A DNA stretch of 64,000 bases from Dermatemys mawii (taxonomy: Eukaryota > Chordata > Testudines > Dermatemydidae), in NCBI GenBank assembly GCA_007922305.1, contig ML677365.1:18729241-18793240 (forward strand), in the 5' to 3' direction. The notes beneath the pieces were generated by a model, which did no database searches, was not told the origin of the DNA, and was given only the letters and a program-made list of their open reading frames with translations. Position numbers and translations under genes: made by a program. This document shows, one piece after another, positions 44,584-56,195 of the stretch (within the stretch, counting starts at the first letter, position 1; the number at the start of each line of letters is the position of its first letter).

Positions 44584-47500
44584 GCACGTGGCAGATGGGC
44601 TACATAGCTCCTGTAGCCTCACCCCCTCTCCTTTTCAAGAGACGTTTCAGCAGCATATGAAGAGGAGGAGAGAAGACAGGGCCAAGCTGCTCTTCACTGA
44701 GCGGTATTCTGGGAGCCACTGCATGCACCTTCTCTCATTGCTGTGCCTGTTTATACAGGCCATGCCTGGAGCCTGAGTTGCTAGTACTAGAGGAGCGCAT
44801 GAAGCCCGTGGGTGGGAATGAGTATGGAGTTGATGTGCGGTTTTTTGGTGTGTGCACAGGGGGAAATGGGCAAATGGAGCTAGAAGAATATTTTACCCAA
44901 GGAATGAATCATCAACTGGGGCAGAAAAATTCATCACTGTAGAGAATGGGACTCTAGTAGGAAAAGAAAATAGTTCAGTCCTGAGTCAGAGGGTAGAATG
45001 CTACCTGTCAAATCAGCCACCACACAGGGTTTCCTACCTAAGAATGCCTAGGCCCAAGCCTGCTTAATTTATTACATCTGGCAAGATTAAACCCTGAGCA
45101 TTTTGTGGTTTCCAATCCTTAAATAGCTATGGTTTAAAGCTAGTGTAAATGTTCTGGGCTTGATTCACAGTTACACTAAGACCCTCTTTACCTTGCTTTC
45201 TCATTCTTAAAGTGGGTAGAAATACTCCCTCAAGAACACCCTCACAGGTGGGCCTTCCCAGCAGTGTTGATTTGTGTCAGTGATCTGCTCTGGTCCTGCT
45301 CCCAGCCCCCAAGCCAGTCCAGGGAGAGGATCAGGGGTATTTTGGGTGTGCACTTCGCAGCGTTGACCATTCTTTATTTCTTATGGCCAGTAGGGTGCTA
45401 TGGGAAGCAAAACATAGTATTGCGTGATCTCAAATGTGGCTTAAAGCCTCCTTTGTCCTGTCTCTGTCCCATCCCTGCCCCAAGCACAAGGATGGAGGAA
45501 CTGTGAATTGGGGTCTTGGACTTTAATTTGACTTGAACTGCTGATCTGATGTCATCCTCTCTTTCTCACATAATTACTATCACTAGATCTACAGTGGTGT
45601 TATGCACTAAAAATACTGAGAGGAGATCATCTTTAAGGGGACAGTATTGCAAATGTTTTGGTTATTTTTTTGTTGACCAAAGCAGAGGGATAAAAAGCCG
45701 TGAGTGTGTGTGGCATTCCTGGAAATATAGTCTAAATATTTTTTTAAAAAATTCAAGACTGGACACAAAAGATTGTCTGAAACTTGGTGCCTACAGGGCT
45801 GAATCTACTTTTCTTGTTCAAATGAAGTGGAGATAGAGAGTAATTTGACAATATAACTATAAAGATGAATCAGTTGGAGTTGCTTGTAATTCTAGGAATA
45901 AGGAATACTGGGAATTTAATTCAGGAGCATGTTCTACTGTAATTCTCCAGCTTGTATATGTTTTCTGTATGTTTACAGCGTGATTGAAGGGAAATTTTTA
46001 ATCTCCTTGCAGGCTACATTTGTTAGTCACTGGGAAATAAAATGGAAAATCTGGGATCTTTCTGATTACAGAATTGATTTCTGTTTTTTTTAAAATTATT
46101 GCCAATCATCCTGTTTTTTAACATAGTCAAATCTTGGTGTAGACAAAGAGCACAAAAATTCCCATTATGGGATGTTCCCAGCTCACATGACATGGATTAT
46201 ATTTTTTTCCCCACTCCCAGATGTTGTATTTTGTGCATGAGCATCGACTCTGCATGTACCGTATAGCAAAAATTCACACACAGCACTTGTGCTGGCCAGT
46301 TATAACCTGAAAAGTGACAATGATAATTTCAGCCACAATCCAGCAATACATTTAGCACATGCATAACTTCAAGTATGAATAGTCCACTTCAATGTCAATT
46401 GCCTCATTATCCATTCCGCTTTTGATGGAATAGGTGGCTTGTCTAAATTTCATGGGTATTTTAAAATTGTGGAGACTAGTAGTAATAAGAGGCAGAAACC
46501 ACTTGTTTTTGAGTCTCTCCTGCAATCCTTGTTTTTTCAAGTGGATAAAAGTTGACTCTGATGCTTTAAAGTTAAGATCCTATCTCCTGAAATAATAAAT
46601 GTATATATTTACATCCTTACATAAGGGTGAGTTTTCATCAGAATCACTTTCCTGTGTGTGGGAATTTTGGTGGTCATAAAAATAGTGTTAATTGTGATGC
46701 TGATGTATGTGATAAATATGCCTATGCACTGGGAACTTTAATGAAATGACTAAACTCATTTCTCACAAGTCATTCAACATCCATTGGATGATAATGCTTT
46801 TCAGTTACTGTTGACCATGAATGAAGCTAATGAACGCTAGAGAGGAAAGGTTCTACATCCTTTAACAATCCTATGAACCACCCACATACCCAGCTATGAA
46901 AAATTATAAAGAACACACAAATAAAAAAAGAATCAAATAAAATTTTGCTGTCAGAGTTTCATTACAAGCATATTTTCTTGAAATGTGTTGAATGAACTGA
47001 TAACTGTCTTGCTTATTTTCTGCAGCACTATTTCAGCCCTTTATTACAATTGTGTGCATTTATCTGAGCTACAACTTCTGGCTAATTATGCAGATGATAT
47101 GCGAAGTTCATGCAAAATTCTTTTTCTTATTTCAGTTCAGTGCACAAGTAATGGCAAAACTAACATACAACTGTAGACTTGAAGGTAAAAGTAGATTACA
47201 TGCTGCGGACACACTCTGACTTACATTAGAGAGAGGAGAGAAGTTTCTCCTCCCTCTTTATGGGTTCCCTAATGTATTTTTACAAAACTGTATTGAACTC
47301 CTCAGCTGACTTTTAAACAGGGATCTGGGTATATTGGGTCAAATTCTCTGTTGGCATAACTCTATGGAAGTGATTTTGAAATGACTTCATTGGAATTACA
47401 CCAAGTTAAAATTTGTTCCAGTATATCCACAAAGAGTATTAGGCTCTTGTTTTTAATTTAAAAAGTTTAAAATGTTTTCTTTCCTTCCTTCCCAAGAAAC

Positions 47501-47679
47501 CAGTTAACCCAGACCATCTGTGTTCTTCCGAGTGGACTTGCATCTCCGTAGCAGAATCTTATGCTAAGCACAAGCATTCCCAGTCAGAACACAAAGGGAC
47601 AGATTTTCAAATATTGGCCTTAGTTTTTTCCACCTCTTCTGTCAACACACTCTCCTCCTTTTTACCAATTACCAACACC
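44584..47679. other. No recognised feature
   Basis: AT-rich tract with scattered short open frames. A ggtcaaattctctgttggca segment at 47338 resembles short reptile repeats. Nothing firmer. Confidence 0.35.
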
Positions 47680-47950
47680 TCCTACTCTCATCTTCCAGGA
47701 CTTTTACAATGCTGCCTCTCTCCCTGTGTCTGTTCTTGACTGTTACTGCATCACCCCATCACCTCTTCTCTTCCCCACGGAGGCCAGCCTTGTTCATCTA
47801 GTTGTCAGCTTTTCTCACAGACATCTCCAAGCCTCTCTGTTGCCCTCTGTGCATGGGATGTGCTCCTTGAACAACTGCTCCTTTTCCTCCTTCAGATCTT
47901 TCCTCAAGAGCCACCTCTGCTACAGGAAGTGTAAAACATCAGCCAGTTAA
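47680..47950 (+). repeat. L2/L3-like LINE 3' end
   Basis: Readings in shifting frames give FPTEASLVHLVVSFSHRHLQ, then MCSLNNCSFSSFRSFLKSHL, ending near LCYRKC. This is the terminal coding and 3' wording of old L2/CR1-group LINEs, parallel to the minus-strand copy at 2990-3500. Frames shift and no ends are visible. Confidence 0.5.
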
Positions 47951-49888
47951 TGATGTCATAGGGGTGGGGGGGGGATGGTTTAGAGGCATTTGTTTATCTA
48001 TTGATCCAAATGATAAGGAGGATTATTTGGATTCTGAAAAACTGACAGTGGAAGCAATGGGGTTAAATGTGAACTCTGGTGGGTCAGGGAATGAGGAAAA
48101 GGGCAGCACCACAAGAGCAGGGGAGAACAGAGATGTTTTCATCTTTTTTAATATGATCCCAGTTATAGGTCCCTGTAACCTGAACTCAGTCATAAAGGCA
48201 AGAAGATGCAGACAGCCCTGCAGGCAGTGGGAATGTCTGGAAGATGGAAGCAGCTGTGTCCTGGCAGGGAGGGGACACAAGTTCACATATATAACAGCAG
48301 TACTAAGTGATAATAGTTATCCTTGCTTGTACGCTCCTATCCTGCTCCTCCCTCTTTGTTAGTATAACAGACAGGAGACTTTGGGAGGTCCTGCATCTCT
48401 CTTTAGGACGGATCCAAAGCATACTAAAGTCAATGGGAAAACTTCCAATGGATATTGAAAAGGCCTCTTGCTCACTCTCACCTCTTTCTAATCCTGTGAC
48501 AAAACAACACAATCATCAAAGGGTCTTTGTCAAACACGTAGTTTTCATGGCATGAAAATTTAACAACAGTGAGATTTTTGTCTCTCAGAGCAGTAAATTG
48601 CTTCATTCCCAAAACAATCTGGAAAAGTCTGCAACATAGTGGAGGCTCTGTCTACACTACAAATACAGCTGTGTCAGTTAACCCAGTTTCACCTTGGTTT
48701 TCTCCATGTCCCATTGCAACAGGGTTCCATTTTGTGACATAGACTGGATCTTAACCTTCTTCCATAACCATGTAAAAGAGCAGATAGTCTTTAACAAAGC
48801 TCTTCTTATAAGCTACAGTTAATGTCTATACTAACACTGAACCCTATTTTACCTGGGTTTGGGTAAAGATGTGCGGTAAGCATATTCCCTGATGTGGCTT
48901 TATTTGTGTTATGGACTACCTTGGAAATCTCCCACTAATCCTCACCTCTAACCATGTTTTGGCATGCATGCTCTCAAAGTAATTTCACTGCTGCCACCAA
49001 CACTTTGGGTTGACACCAGTGTAACTGAGAGCAGAATCTGTCCTTGGGGAGTTTAGTGGTAGAGCTTAATTTCTGTGGAGAAAATGTCATTGTGCATTCT
49101 GAAAGTTACTACATGATGCAAAATGATTGCTTTAGAAACTAGCTACCATGTCAGTCACCTAGCCTCAGCTCTGTCAGGTTATGAAATAATGAGATTCAAG
49201 TCTCAAAAATGCCAGCTTCTAATATTGTTGCTTGTGCTGAGTAGCACCAACTCCATGGACAGTCCCACTGAAACAAATAAGACCATTTTCAGAGTAAGGT
49301 ACCCATCAACATGAGTAAGGGTATCAGGCATTGGCTCTAAACTATCACATAGAATATATTTCTGAAAAAAGAATAAAGCAAGAAGGAAAGACAATGAAAT
49401 AAAACTGCTAAAACTGCAGTACCTCTTGCTCTGTCACACAGTTATACTTCTCATTATGTTTCCTGTCACCTTTCGCAAGGCCGTTGACTGTACATGAACT
49501 GCTCAGGGGTTAATCAGTTTGGTTTACTTAAAAATTCTAAACTGCGATAAAAACATTTTAGCACCTAAGAGGAAAGATTGCTGGTGAAAAACTGAAGATA
49601 CATGATTTATCGTTCCCCTCACAAATAAAATTTATTCATTGCATCTACCAGCCATCACACAGATGGTCAGAAAATTGGCTTTGTGTAGGGATGTGGATTC
49701 AGGCATGAATATTAATATGAGACAGATGTAAACGCATATTAATATGCATTTGCTTTGCATGGACTGACATTACAATATTTTCATTAAAGAATCCGTGTTT
49801 GAAATGGAAAGTATAGGTCACCTTTTAAAAAACATAAAATAGTATGGTACAACATATTTATTATTTCCTGAAATAACATCAGTAACAA
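47951..49888. other. No recognised feature
   Basis: A gctctgtctacactacaaat segment near 48650 looks like one end of a Harbinger-type MITE, but I could not find the partner end. The 132-codon frame at 47964-48362 shows no domain. Confidence 0.35.
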
Positions 49889-49910
49889 AAATAAATAAAT
49901 AAATAAATTA
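49889..49910 (+). repeat. (AAAT)n microsatellite
   Basis: Five consecutive aaat units inside AT-rich sequence. Confidence 0.85.
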
Positions 49911-50288
49911 AAGGAACAGTAAATGACAAATTTTCAGTAGAATATTGTGGATGCAACAATAATTGATGAAAGGAAAGATCTGCTTATTTTGCTTTGATGT
50001 TGTCACATTTTTTTCCTTTGTGGTGCACATGCTGTTATTTTATCTGTAAAGAATACAGCAGTGTTCAGGTGATATATGTAGAATTATACATAAGCATAAA
50101 ACAAAGTTAAACTAAATGAGCTAGGTTAACTAAACTGATCCTACCTCAAAGCACATCTTCCAATGTATTTCTATCTTTCCAATGGCAGTAATGCATAAAA
50201 ACCATAGGATTTATGAAGATAGAATACTTTGAGTGTTTTCTGTGTGGGACAATGTTTATGCTCCCATCAATGTTGGTATCTGTATAGA
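49911..50288. other. No recognised feature
   Basis: AT-rich spacer with no supported feature. Confidence 0.4.
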
Positions 50289-50636
50289 GTAAGGATATGT
50301 CTACGTTACCCGCCAGATTGGCGGGTAGTGATTAGAGAGGCAGTATTGCAAAAGCCCTGGAAGATGAGAGTAGGAGGTGTTGATCTGGGATCAATTTAAT
50401 GCGTCTAGTATAGATGCGATAAATCAATCCCCAGGCGTGCTCCCTGTCGACTCCTGTACTCCACCTCTGCGAGAGGCAGAAGTGGAGTCGACAGGGGAGT
50501 GGCAGGAGTCAACTCGCTGCCATGTGGATGGCCTGGTAAGTCGACCTAAGATACGCTGACTTCAGCTACGCTATTCACGTAGCTGAAGTTGCGTATCTTA
50601 GGTCGATCCCTCCGCCCCGAGTGTAGACCAGACTTT
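50289..50636. mobile_element. Multi-hairpin MITE (about 348 bp)
   Basis: Imperfect terminal inverted repeats share gtctac (left atatgtctacgttaccc; right reversed gtctggtctacactcggg). Between them lie three consecutive palindromes: 50387-50431 (gggatcaattt...aaatcaatccc), 50442-50495 (ccctgtcgactcc...ggagtcgacaggg) and 50541-50606, whose 29-30 bp arms tcgacctaagatacgc...cgtagctgaag are near perfect. Termini and GTCTACACT wording suggest a Harbinger-type origin, but no clear duplication was found. Ends are approximate. Confidence 0.6.
50541..50606. repeat. Strong hairpin of the multi-hairpin MITE
   Basis: Arms 50541-50570 and 50578-50606 pair over 29 positions with a single-base bulge around a 7-base loop ctattca. 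Confidence 0.8.
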
Positions 50637-51155
50637 AGTATCTATTTATGGTAACATCATAACTTCTCCCAAGTATGTGATGTTCTAAAATTCTATTCAG
50701 ATATTTGCTAGCACATTTGCAAAATTTTTGTCAAAGAAATATTGTTTAATGGGAAAAATGGAGCAATTGTATTTGTGAATAAAAACATACATGTGTTCCA
50801 GTCAGTAGCCAGTTAGATCAGAGTATTTGAATATATAGATTTATAATGATAATCTGAATGCACAGTATACTGAAGCTAGGCTTAATGGTAGTATCAGATT
50901 ATCTGATGTTATCTAATCTCATGTATTTTTGTTGTCTAGATACCCTGGGGGGAGAAATGGATTGAAAATATGTGAATAGACAGATCTGCTGAAGGACTGT
51001 GGGCTGGATTCTATTAACGGTGAAGTCAATAGCAAAACCCATATATCCTCCTGTACTTTGCACTTGCAAGGGATGGATTCAGTAATCTAGTTAATTGTTC
51101 TGTGACTGTAAGATGAAGATGGCACAAGTTCTAATGTCGTTTATATAGCTCCATT
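50637..51155. other. No recognised feature
   Basis: AT-rich spacer with no supported feature. Confidence 0.4.
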
Positions 51156-51163
51156 GGCTAGAG

Positions 51164-51473
51164 CAGGGTTAGGCAATGAATGGCACAGGTGCCGAAGGCG
51201 GCACATAAGCTGATTTTCAGTGGCACTCACACTGTCCGGGTCCTGGCCACCAGTCCGGGGGGCTCCGCATTGTAATTTAATTTTAAATTAAGCTCCTTAA
51301 ACATTTTAAAAACCCTATTTACTTGACAACAACACTAGTTTAGTTCTATATTATAGACTTATAGAAAGAGACCTTTTAAAAATGTTAAAATGTATTACTG
51401 GCATGTGAAGCCTTAAATTAGAGTGAATAAATGAAGACTCGGCACACCACTACTGAAAGACTGCCGACCCCGG
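51164..51473. mobile_element. Non-autonomous hAT element (310 bp)
   Basis: Flanks GGCTAGAG (51156-51163) and GGCTAGAC (51474-51481) agree at 7 of 8 positions. The left end cagggttaggcaatga and reversed right end ccggggtcggcagtct are diverged inverted repeats. Internal gcacataagctgattttcag and ggcacaccactactgaaaga segments match the general plan of the 44222 element (a gtgccgag/ggcacacc pair), so both may belong to one family. Confidence 0.65.
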
Positions 51474-51747
51474 GGCTAGACGTAAATCCTATGCGTAAAA
51501 TGGAAATAATGATGTATATGCCAACCATTGGCAAGCTCATATGAAAGCCACTGTATATTGTGGGCCAGATCCATAGCTAAGAAGAGGGAGAGCTTGGAAC
51601 AGCTGGGGAGAAGTGTACACAAAGGTACCTATTACGTTCCCTGATCTTGGGGATGTTCTGCACTGGGCTAGTCTACCACTACTTCCAGGTGGCTCTAATT
51701 GAGTCTCTCCTGTGGTCCAGGCTCCCTGGTTAGATTACAGCTCTCAT
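51474..51747. other. No recognised feature
   Basis: Spacer between the hAT element and the tRNA-derived SINE. Nothing else seen. Confidence 0.35.
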
Positions 51748-52261
51748 GCTGTGGGGGAGGGATAGCTTAGTGGTTTGAGCATTGGCCTGCTTAAACCCAG
51801 ATTTGTGAGTTCAATCCTTGAGGAGGCCATTTAGGGATATGGGGCAAAAATAGGGACTGGTTTTACTTTGAGTAGGGGGTTGGACTAGATCAGGGGTCTC
51901 AAACTCAAATGACCACAACAGCCACATGAGGACTAGTGCACTGGCCCAAGGGCTGCCTCCTGCCCCCACTCCACCCCTTCCATGAGGTCCCTCCCCTGTC
52001 CCCCATCCTCCTCTGAGCACACAGCTCCCCACTCCCTCCTGGGAAGTGCTAGGGACTACCAACAGCTGTTTGGCAAACAAAGCAAGAGCAATATAGGAAG
52101 TCCAGAGCTGCCAACACATCTAATTTAACAAGAAATTACCAGCCTCAGATGATTCAAGTTTTTTTTCAAATATAATGTGCTGATAAATCTGACAGAAATT
52201 TCAGTCCATCTCAGCCTAATATCAATTATAATTTTATAAAGTCTCCCTCTCTCAAACTGAT

Positions 52262-52660
52262 CCTCATAACCCTGTTCCCCATCTCCACTTACCCCCATAA
52301 CCCAGCTCCCTGTGCCCCATCCCCAAATTTCCACCCACTCACCCCTATTACCCAGCTCTCTGTTCTCCAAATCTCCCCCCACTCATGCTTGCAGCAAGCT
52401 CCCTGTGTTCCATCCCCAGATCTTTCCCCCTCACCCTCATAACCCTGCTCCCCACCCCCAAATCTCCACCCACTCACCCCTGAAACTCAGCTCCCTGTAC
52501 CCATCCCTAAATCTCACCCCACTCACTTCCCATAACCCTGTTCTCCATCTCCAAATGTCCTCCCACTCATCCCTGTTCCCCAGCGCCCTGTTCCCAAATC
52601 CCCCCCAACCCTGCTCCCTCTTCCCCAAATCTCCCCCACACCCCAGCTTCAATAGCCTCC
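52262..52660 (+). repeat. C-rich minisatellite, about 45-60 bp units
   Basis: Degenerate tandem units containing ataaccctgctcccca, then ccccaaatctccaccc, then actcacccct recur about seven times within the hAT element. Similar C-rich tandem interiors occur in the hAT elements at 25872 and 30353. Confidence 0.7.
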
Positions 52661-52902
52661 TACCTCTAAGCTGCCCCTCCCTGTCCCCCGTCTCCTCTCT
52701 CCGCCTCCGTTCAGCCTTCTCGGACTCTTCTCCCCGCCACCTCTTGCCCAACCCCAGCACTCTCTGCAGGGGATACTGGTAGTGGGGCATGGCGGGCAGG
52801 GGGTGGTGCAGCAAGCCCAGGCAGCTGCAGCCGACCTAAGAGCCATGGAATGGCACTCACCTCTGGCTGCTCAAAGGGCAGCGGCACCCACCCGAGGGTG
52901 GG

Positions 52903-53189
52903 GAGGCTTCTCTGCTGCCTGGCTGGGCCGCTGCCAAGCCCCGGCTTCCAGTCGCTGCTGCTGCGGCTTCAATAAATGAGCTGGGGCAGTGCTTCCTAGG
53001 AGCCCTCTGCAGCGGCAGCCAGAACCAGTAAGCCAGGCTCCCCACTGCCCTCCTGCCTCCCTCTGCGGGAGGCTTACCGTTCCTGGCTGCCGCTGGAGAG
53101 GGCTCCTGGGAAGCGCCGCCTCAGCTCATTTATTGAAGCCGCAGCAGCAGCGACTTGGCAGCGGCCCAGCCAGGCAGCAGAGAAGCCTC
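52903..53189. repeat. Inverted repeat within the hAT element
   Basis: Left arm 52903-53025 starts gaggcttctctgctgcct and contains ggcttcaataaatgagct. The right arm 53079-53189 contains agctcatttattgaagcc and ends aggcagcagagaagcctc. The 53-bp spacer between them includes a ctgcctccctctgcgggagg self-complementary piece. Confidence 0.75.
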
Positions 53190-53338
53190 CGCTTTTGGCC
53201 CCTCCCTCCTGGAAACTGCTATGTGGGGGGCGCCAGGCAGCTTGTCGGGCCGCAGGGAAGGGTTTCACAGGCCGCATATTTGAGACCCTTGGACTAGATG
53301 ATCTCCTGAGGTCCCTTCTATCTCTGAGATTCTATGCA

Positions 53339-55489
53339 ATGTAGTCTTTCCGCTAAACATTTAGCCATTTCCAAACTGACATTTTTTAGAATTTTTCATT
53401 CTGTGAAAATTGTTGATATTTCAATTTTTTTGTCCTAAATATTGGAATTTCCCATGTGACAAATTCTGATTTTTGCTCACCCCAAAAGTGAGCAGTGCGC
53501 TATGGGAAATATGCATGGTCATTACATGTGGGAGACCCAATGAACAGTACCATTCTGTTAGCAAACTCTGCTGAGGGGAGTCTCTGGCTAAAAGCTAATG
53601 CTGTTTTTTACTGGTGCAAACCCAGAGAGAGGGTAGTGGTAACACTGCTCACTATCTTCCATTGTGTTATATTTCCCCTGGGGTACGGGAAGCCATGCTA
53701 GCACATGTAGGTATAATTTACAACTTCCTGCATTAGCTCCATTGGATCTGGCCTAGTGTGTGTCAGTTGATTTAACACCTTCTTATTCCAGATGCTTGCT
53801 TTTTCTGACTACAACCCTGTCTTTTGGCCCCTTCAGATTGTAAATGACACCAACTCACGTTCACTTACTTATGTTGATCAACCAAAGTGTAACACTGCTA
53901 CTTACCACCATTCCTTTGGTGGCGCAACTGTAGATGGAGTAGTCTTTACTAATCCCATACAATGCTGGGTTTATTCTTGTTGTAAACTTAAATTTTCTTT
54001 AAGTTTATTCTTATAGGGTTAACGTATGTGCTGGTATATAAAGATGCACTGATATGTTCACTGTTTGATGTATTTTTCCATCACATGGTTCCTAATCAAT
54101 ATTTGCTTACTGTGCTCAGTTTTACTTTACATGCTATCTTATTATCTTTTAATTGTAAAACAAGACAATGTGCTTGGTGCTTTACAAGCCATAAACCAAT
54201 ACAGGGCCTACCCCAAAGAACTTGCAGTCAAAATGATCTCTTCACCAAGATATAAGAAGCACTTGTTTGGGAAGTAGTTTTAACTTGCACATATTCTGCT
54301 GCTAAAATTGTGTTATCTGCTGAAACATACCATAAATCTTCTTGATCTTGCTCCACCTTGACGACTACAGACTTCTTTCACTGGAAATCTAGAGCTGAGA
54401 ATAATTTGTAGAAAATAATGTATATAATGAACTTAGACACTTTTTCCTTTGCTAATTATCCTTAGCTTCCTACAATTTTCTTGAATTTATTTATGATTCA
54501 GAGTTATTCACTGGATAATTTCTATAAATTATGATTGGTCTATAGATTGCCAGTGAGTTGGAAAATCAATATTCAAGTTGTTCTGGTTTGATTTTGATTG
54601 GACAAGTCATTGTTTCTGATTGGATGATTATAACTCATACAATCAGGTTTCTGTTTTGAACAGTAGTGAGAGTTCAAAATTCATTTTCTATGAAGATTCT
54701 TCAATACTTTCTAATATCTCTAATATTTACTTCAAAATTGCTTCTTCTGTGAACATTTCTGCTAGTAAAATCGTTCACAGACAGTGAATATGAAAGAGAT
54801 GGGAGAGGTATCTGCAGCCATGGATCTGTCTGGCCACTAGGCAGCTTCAAACTCTGCTACCATGGGTCATTGAGAGCATCAGGTGTGTAAGGTGCAAACA
54901 GACACTTGGAAAGGCTGATGGGCATGGTAAAAATTAACATGGGTCTGTAGCCAGTTAGGTCACCATGAGAATGATGAGATGCATGCAGCTGAGAATCATG
55001 GAGGCCCCCAGATGGGATAGTGGGGTCAGGGATTGGACAGTGAACGTGTCACCATGTCTGAGAAGGCCAAGAGGATGGTTGGATGTATGAAGTAATGGAG
55101 CAAAGTGATCAGCAAGCAGGTTGGGAATTTGACATAGTTGTGTCCTGCAGAGGATTTGTGCACATTAGAACTTGGAACTGTGACTGGAAGAGTTTTCAAA
55201 CATAGTTACAGTCAAACACAGCTGTAAGATGGTTGGAGTCCCCACACAGCAGAGTTACACAAATGTTTCAACAGTGTTAAGAGTCTTCTCAATATACAAT
55301 TAATATGTGAATGGAGCCTATTGCCATAGCAAAAAGCACAGGTATAGAGGGTGGGATACACAAAAGGATGTAGGCATTACAGCGCTGAATGTCACAGGGC
55401 CTAGAAAATTGGAAGAACAGCACTCCAATCCACAAAGCCGAGTTAGGGGTGTAGGCTAATGAATATGGACAGATAGATGTCTTAGAATA
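53339..55489. other. No recognised feature
   Basis: AT-rich interval. Open frames at 53495-54277 on the plus strand show no motif. Confidence 0.4.
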
Positions 55490-56195
55490 AGATCATCAGA
55501 AGCCGGCAGGCTACCTGTGGAGCTGCCTAAACTAGCCAGTGGGAGATACCAAGGAAAGGGGTGTATGCTAAGCTCTCAGAGAGGCCCCTAAGTCTGGGCT
55601 TCAGGGAGATGCCTAGCTCTACTAGCAATCCACAAGTGGGAAACCATTGCCTGGAGTCAGAAGGCTCAGACATTTCTTGAGGGAATGAATTAGGCTCTTG
55701 CCTCACTCCACACAAGAGGGATGGTGGTAGCAGCCCCCTTATATCTTTTAGGCCAGTGATTAGAGCACTCACCTTGGATGTGGGAGACCCAGGTTCAATT
55801 TCCCCCTCTTTTTCAGAAGGGGAGAAAGGATTTTCACAGAGACTCTCTCACCACTCCAGAGAGCGTGCAAACCATGAAGGTATGGGATAGTGGGAGTGCC
55901 CTCAGTCTCTCCTGTTGAAATTGTTCTATTTCAAATGAACAATGAAAGAGCAATTGCAGCAGTGAGCCTGGAACTGGGATTTCCAGCTCCCAGCTAGGTG
56001 CCCTAACCACTGGATGGCAGAATCATTCCCACTGTCTTGCCCTGGCCCAGAGACTAATGACATTGACAGAATCCCCATTTCCTCTGATGGGATGAGGGGC
56101 AGAGGTGAGGAGAACAGGGTTATCACAGTCAGCTGCACAACACTTTGTCCAACACTTTGAGCAAATTTGAAAAGCCCTACAGGAGTGTGAAGCAT
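55490..56195. repeat. Composite repeat with two opposed tRNA-like units
   Basis: On the plus strand 55745-55805 reads ccagtgattagagcactcac then gggagacccaggttcaattt, i.e. A-box-like and B-box-like segments. On the minus strand 56027 down to about 55960 reads ccagtggttagggcacctag then gaaatcccagttccaggct. The two are similar to each other and converge. The surrounding sequence (gagatgcctagctctac, gaggcccctaagtctgggct) looks like part of the same turtle repeat. No intact tRNA is formed. Confidence 0.5.

Larger units (their letters stand above)
51891..53291. mobile_element. Large non-autonomous hAT element in a SINE (1401 bp)
   Basis: Perfect 8-bp duplication GACTAGAT (51883-51890, 53292-53299) and terminal inverted repeats caggggtctcaaa / caagggtctcaaa. 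Inside are a C-rich minisatellite (52262-52660) and a large inverted repeat (52903-53025 against 53079-53189). No transposase motif was found in any frame. The open frames of up to 156 codons are by-products of the C-rich repeats. Confidence 0.9.
51748..53338 (+). mobile_element. tRNA-derived SINE, split by a 1401-bp hAT element
   Basis: The SINE occupies 51748-51890 and resumes at 53300-53338, after the duplicated target copy. The head is tRNA-like: an A-box-like tagcttagtgg and a B-box-like gagttcaatcc. The tail has CR1-like wording, gggttggactagat, continued after the insertion by gatctcctgaggtcccttct and ctctgagattctatg. This is the structure of the turtle tRNA-type SINE mobilised by CR1, and is the best clue to a cryptodiran host. 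Confidence 0.8.

Noticed and set aside
47964..48362. 132-codon ORF as a host exon
   Set aside because: No splice sites in phase, no recognisable domain, and no conserved-looking residue pattern.
51748..51820. Functional tRNA gene
   Set aside because: A- and B-box-like segments are present, but the sequence continues into a CR1-like tail, as in a SINE, and the cloverleaf pairing is not maintained.
52262..52660. CRISPR-like array
   Set aside because: The units are degenerate and contiguous, with no spacer-repeat alternation, and the host is a vertebrate.
52312..52814. Overlapping ORFs of 156 (plus) and 125 (minus) codons
   Set aside because: Both come from the C-rich minisatellite of the hAT element, which keeps several frames open by repetition.
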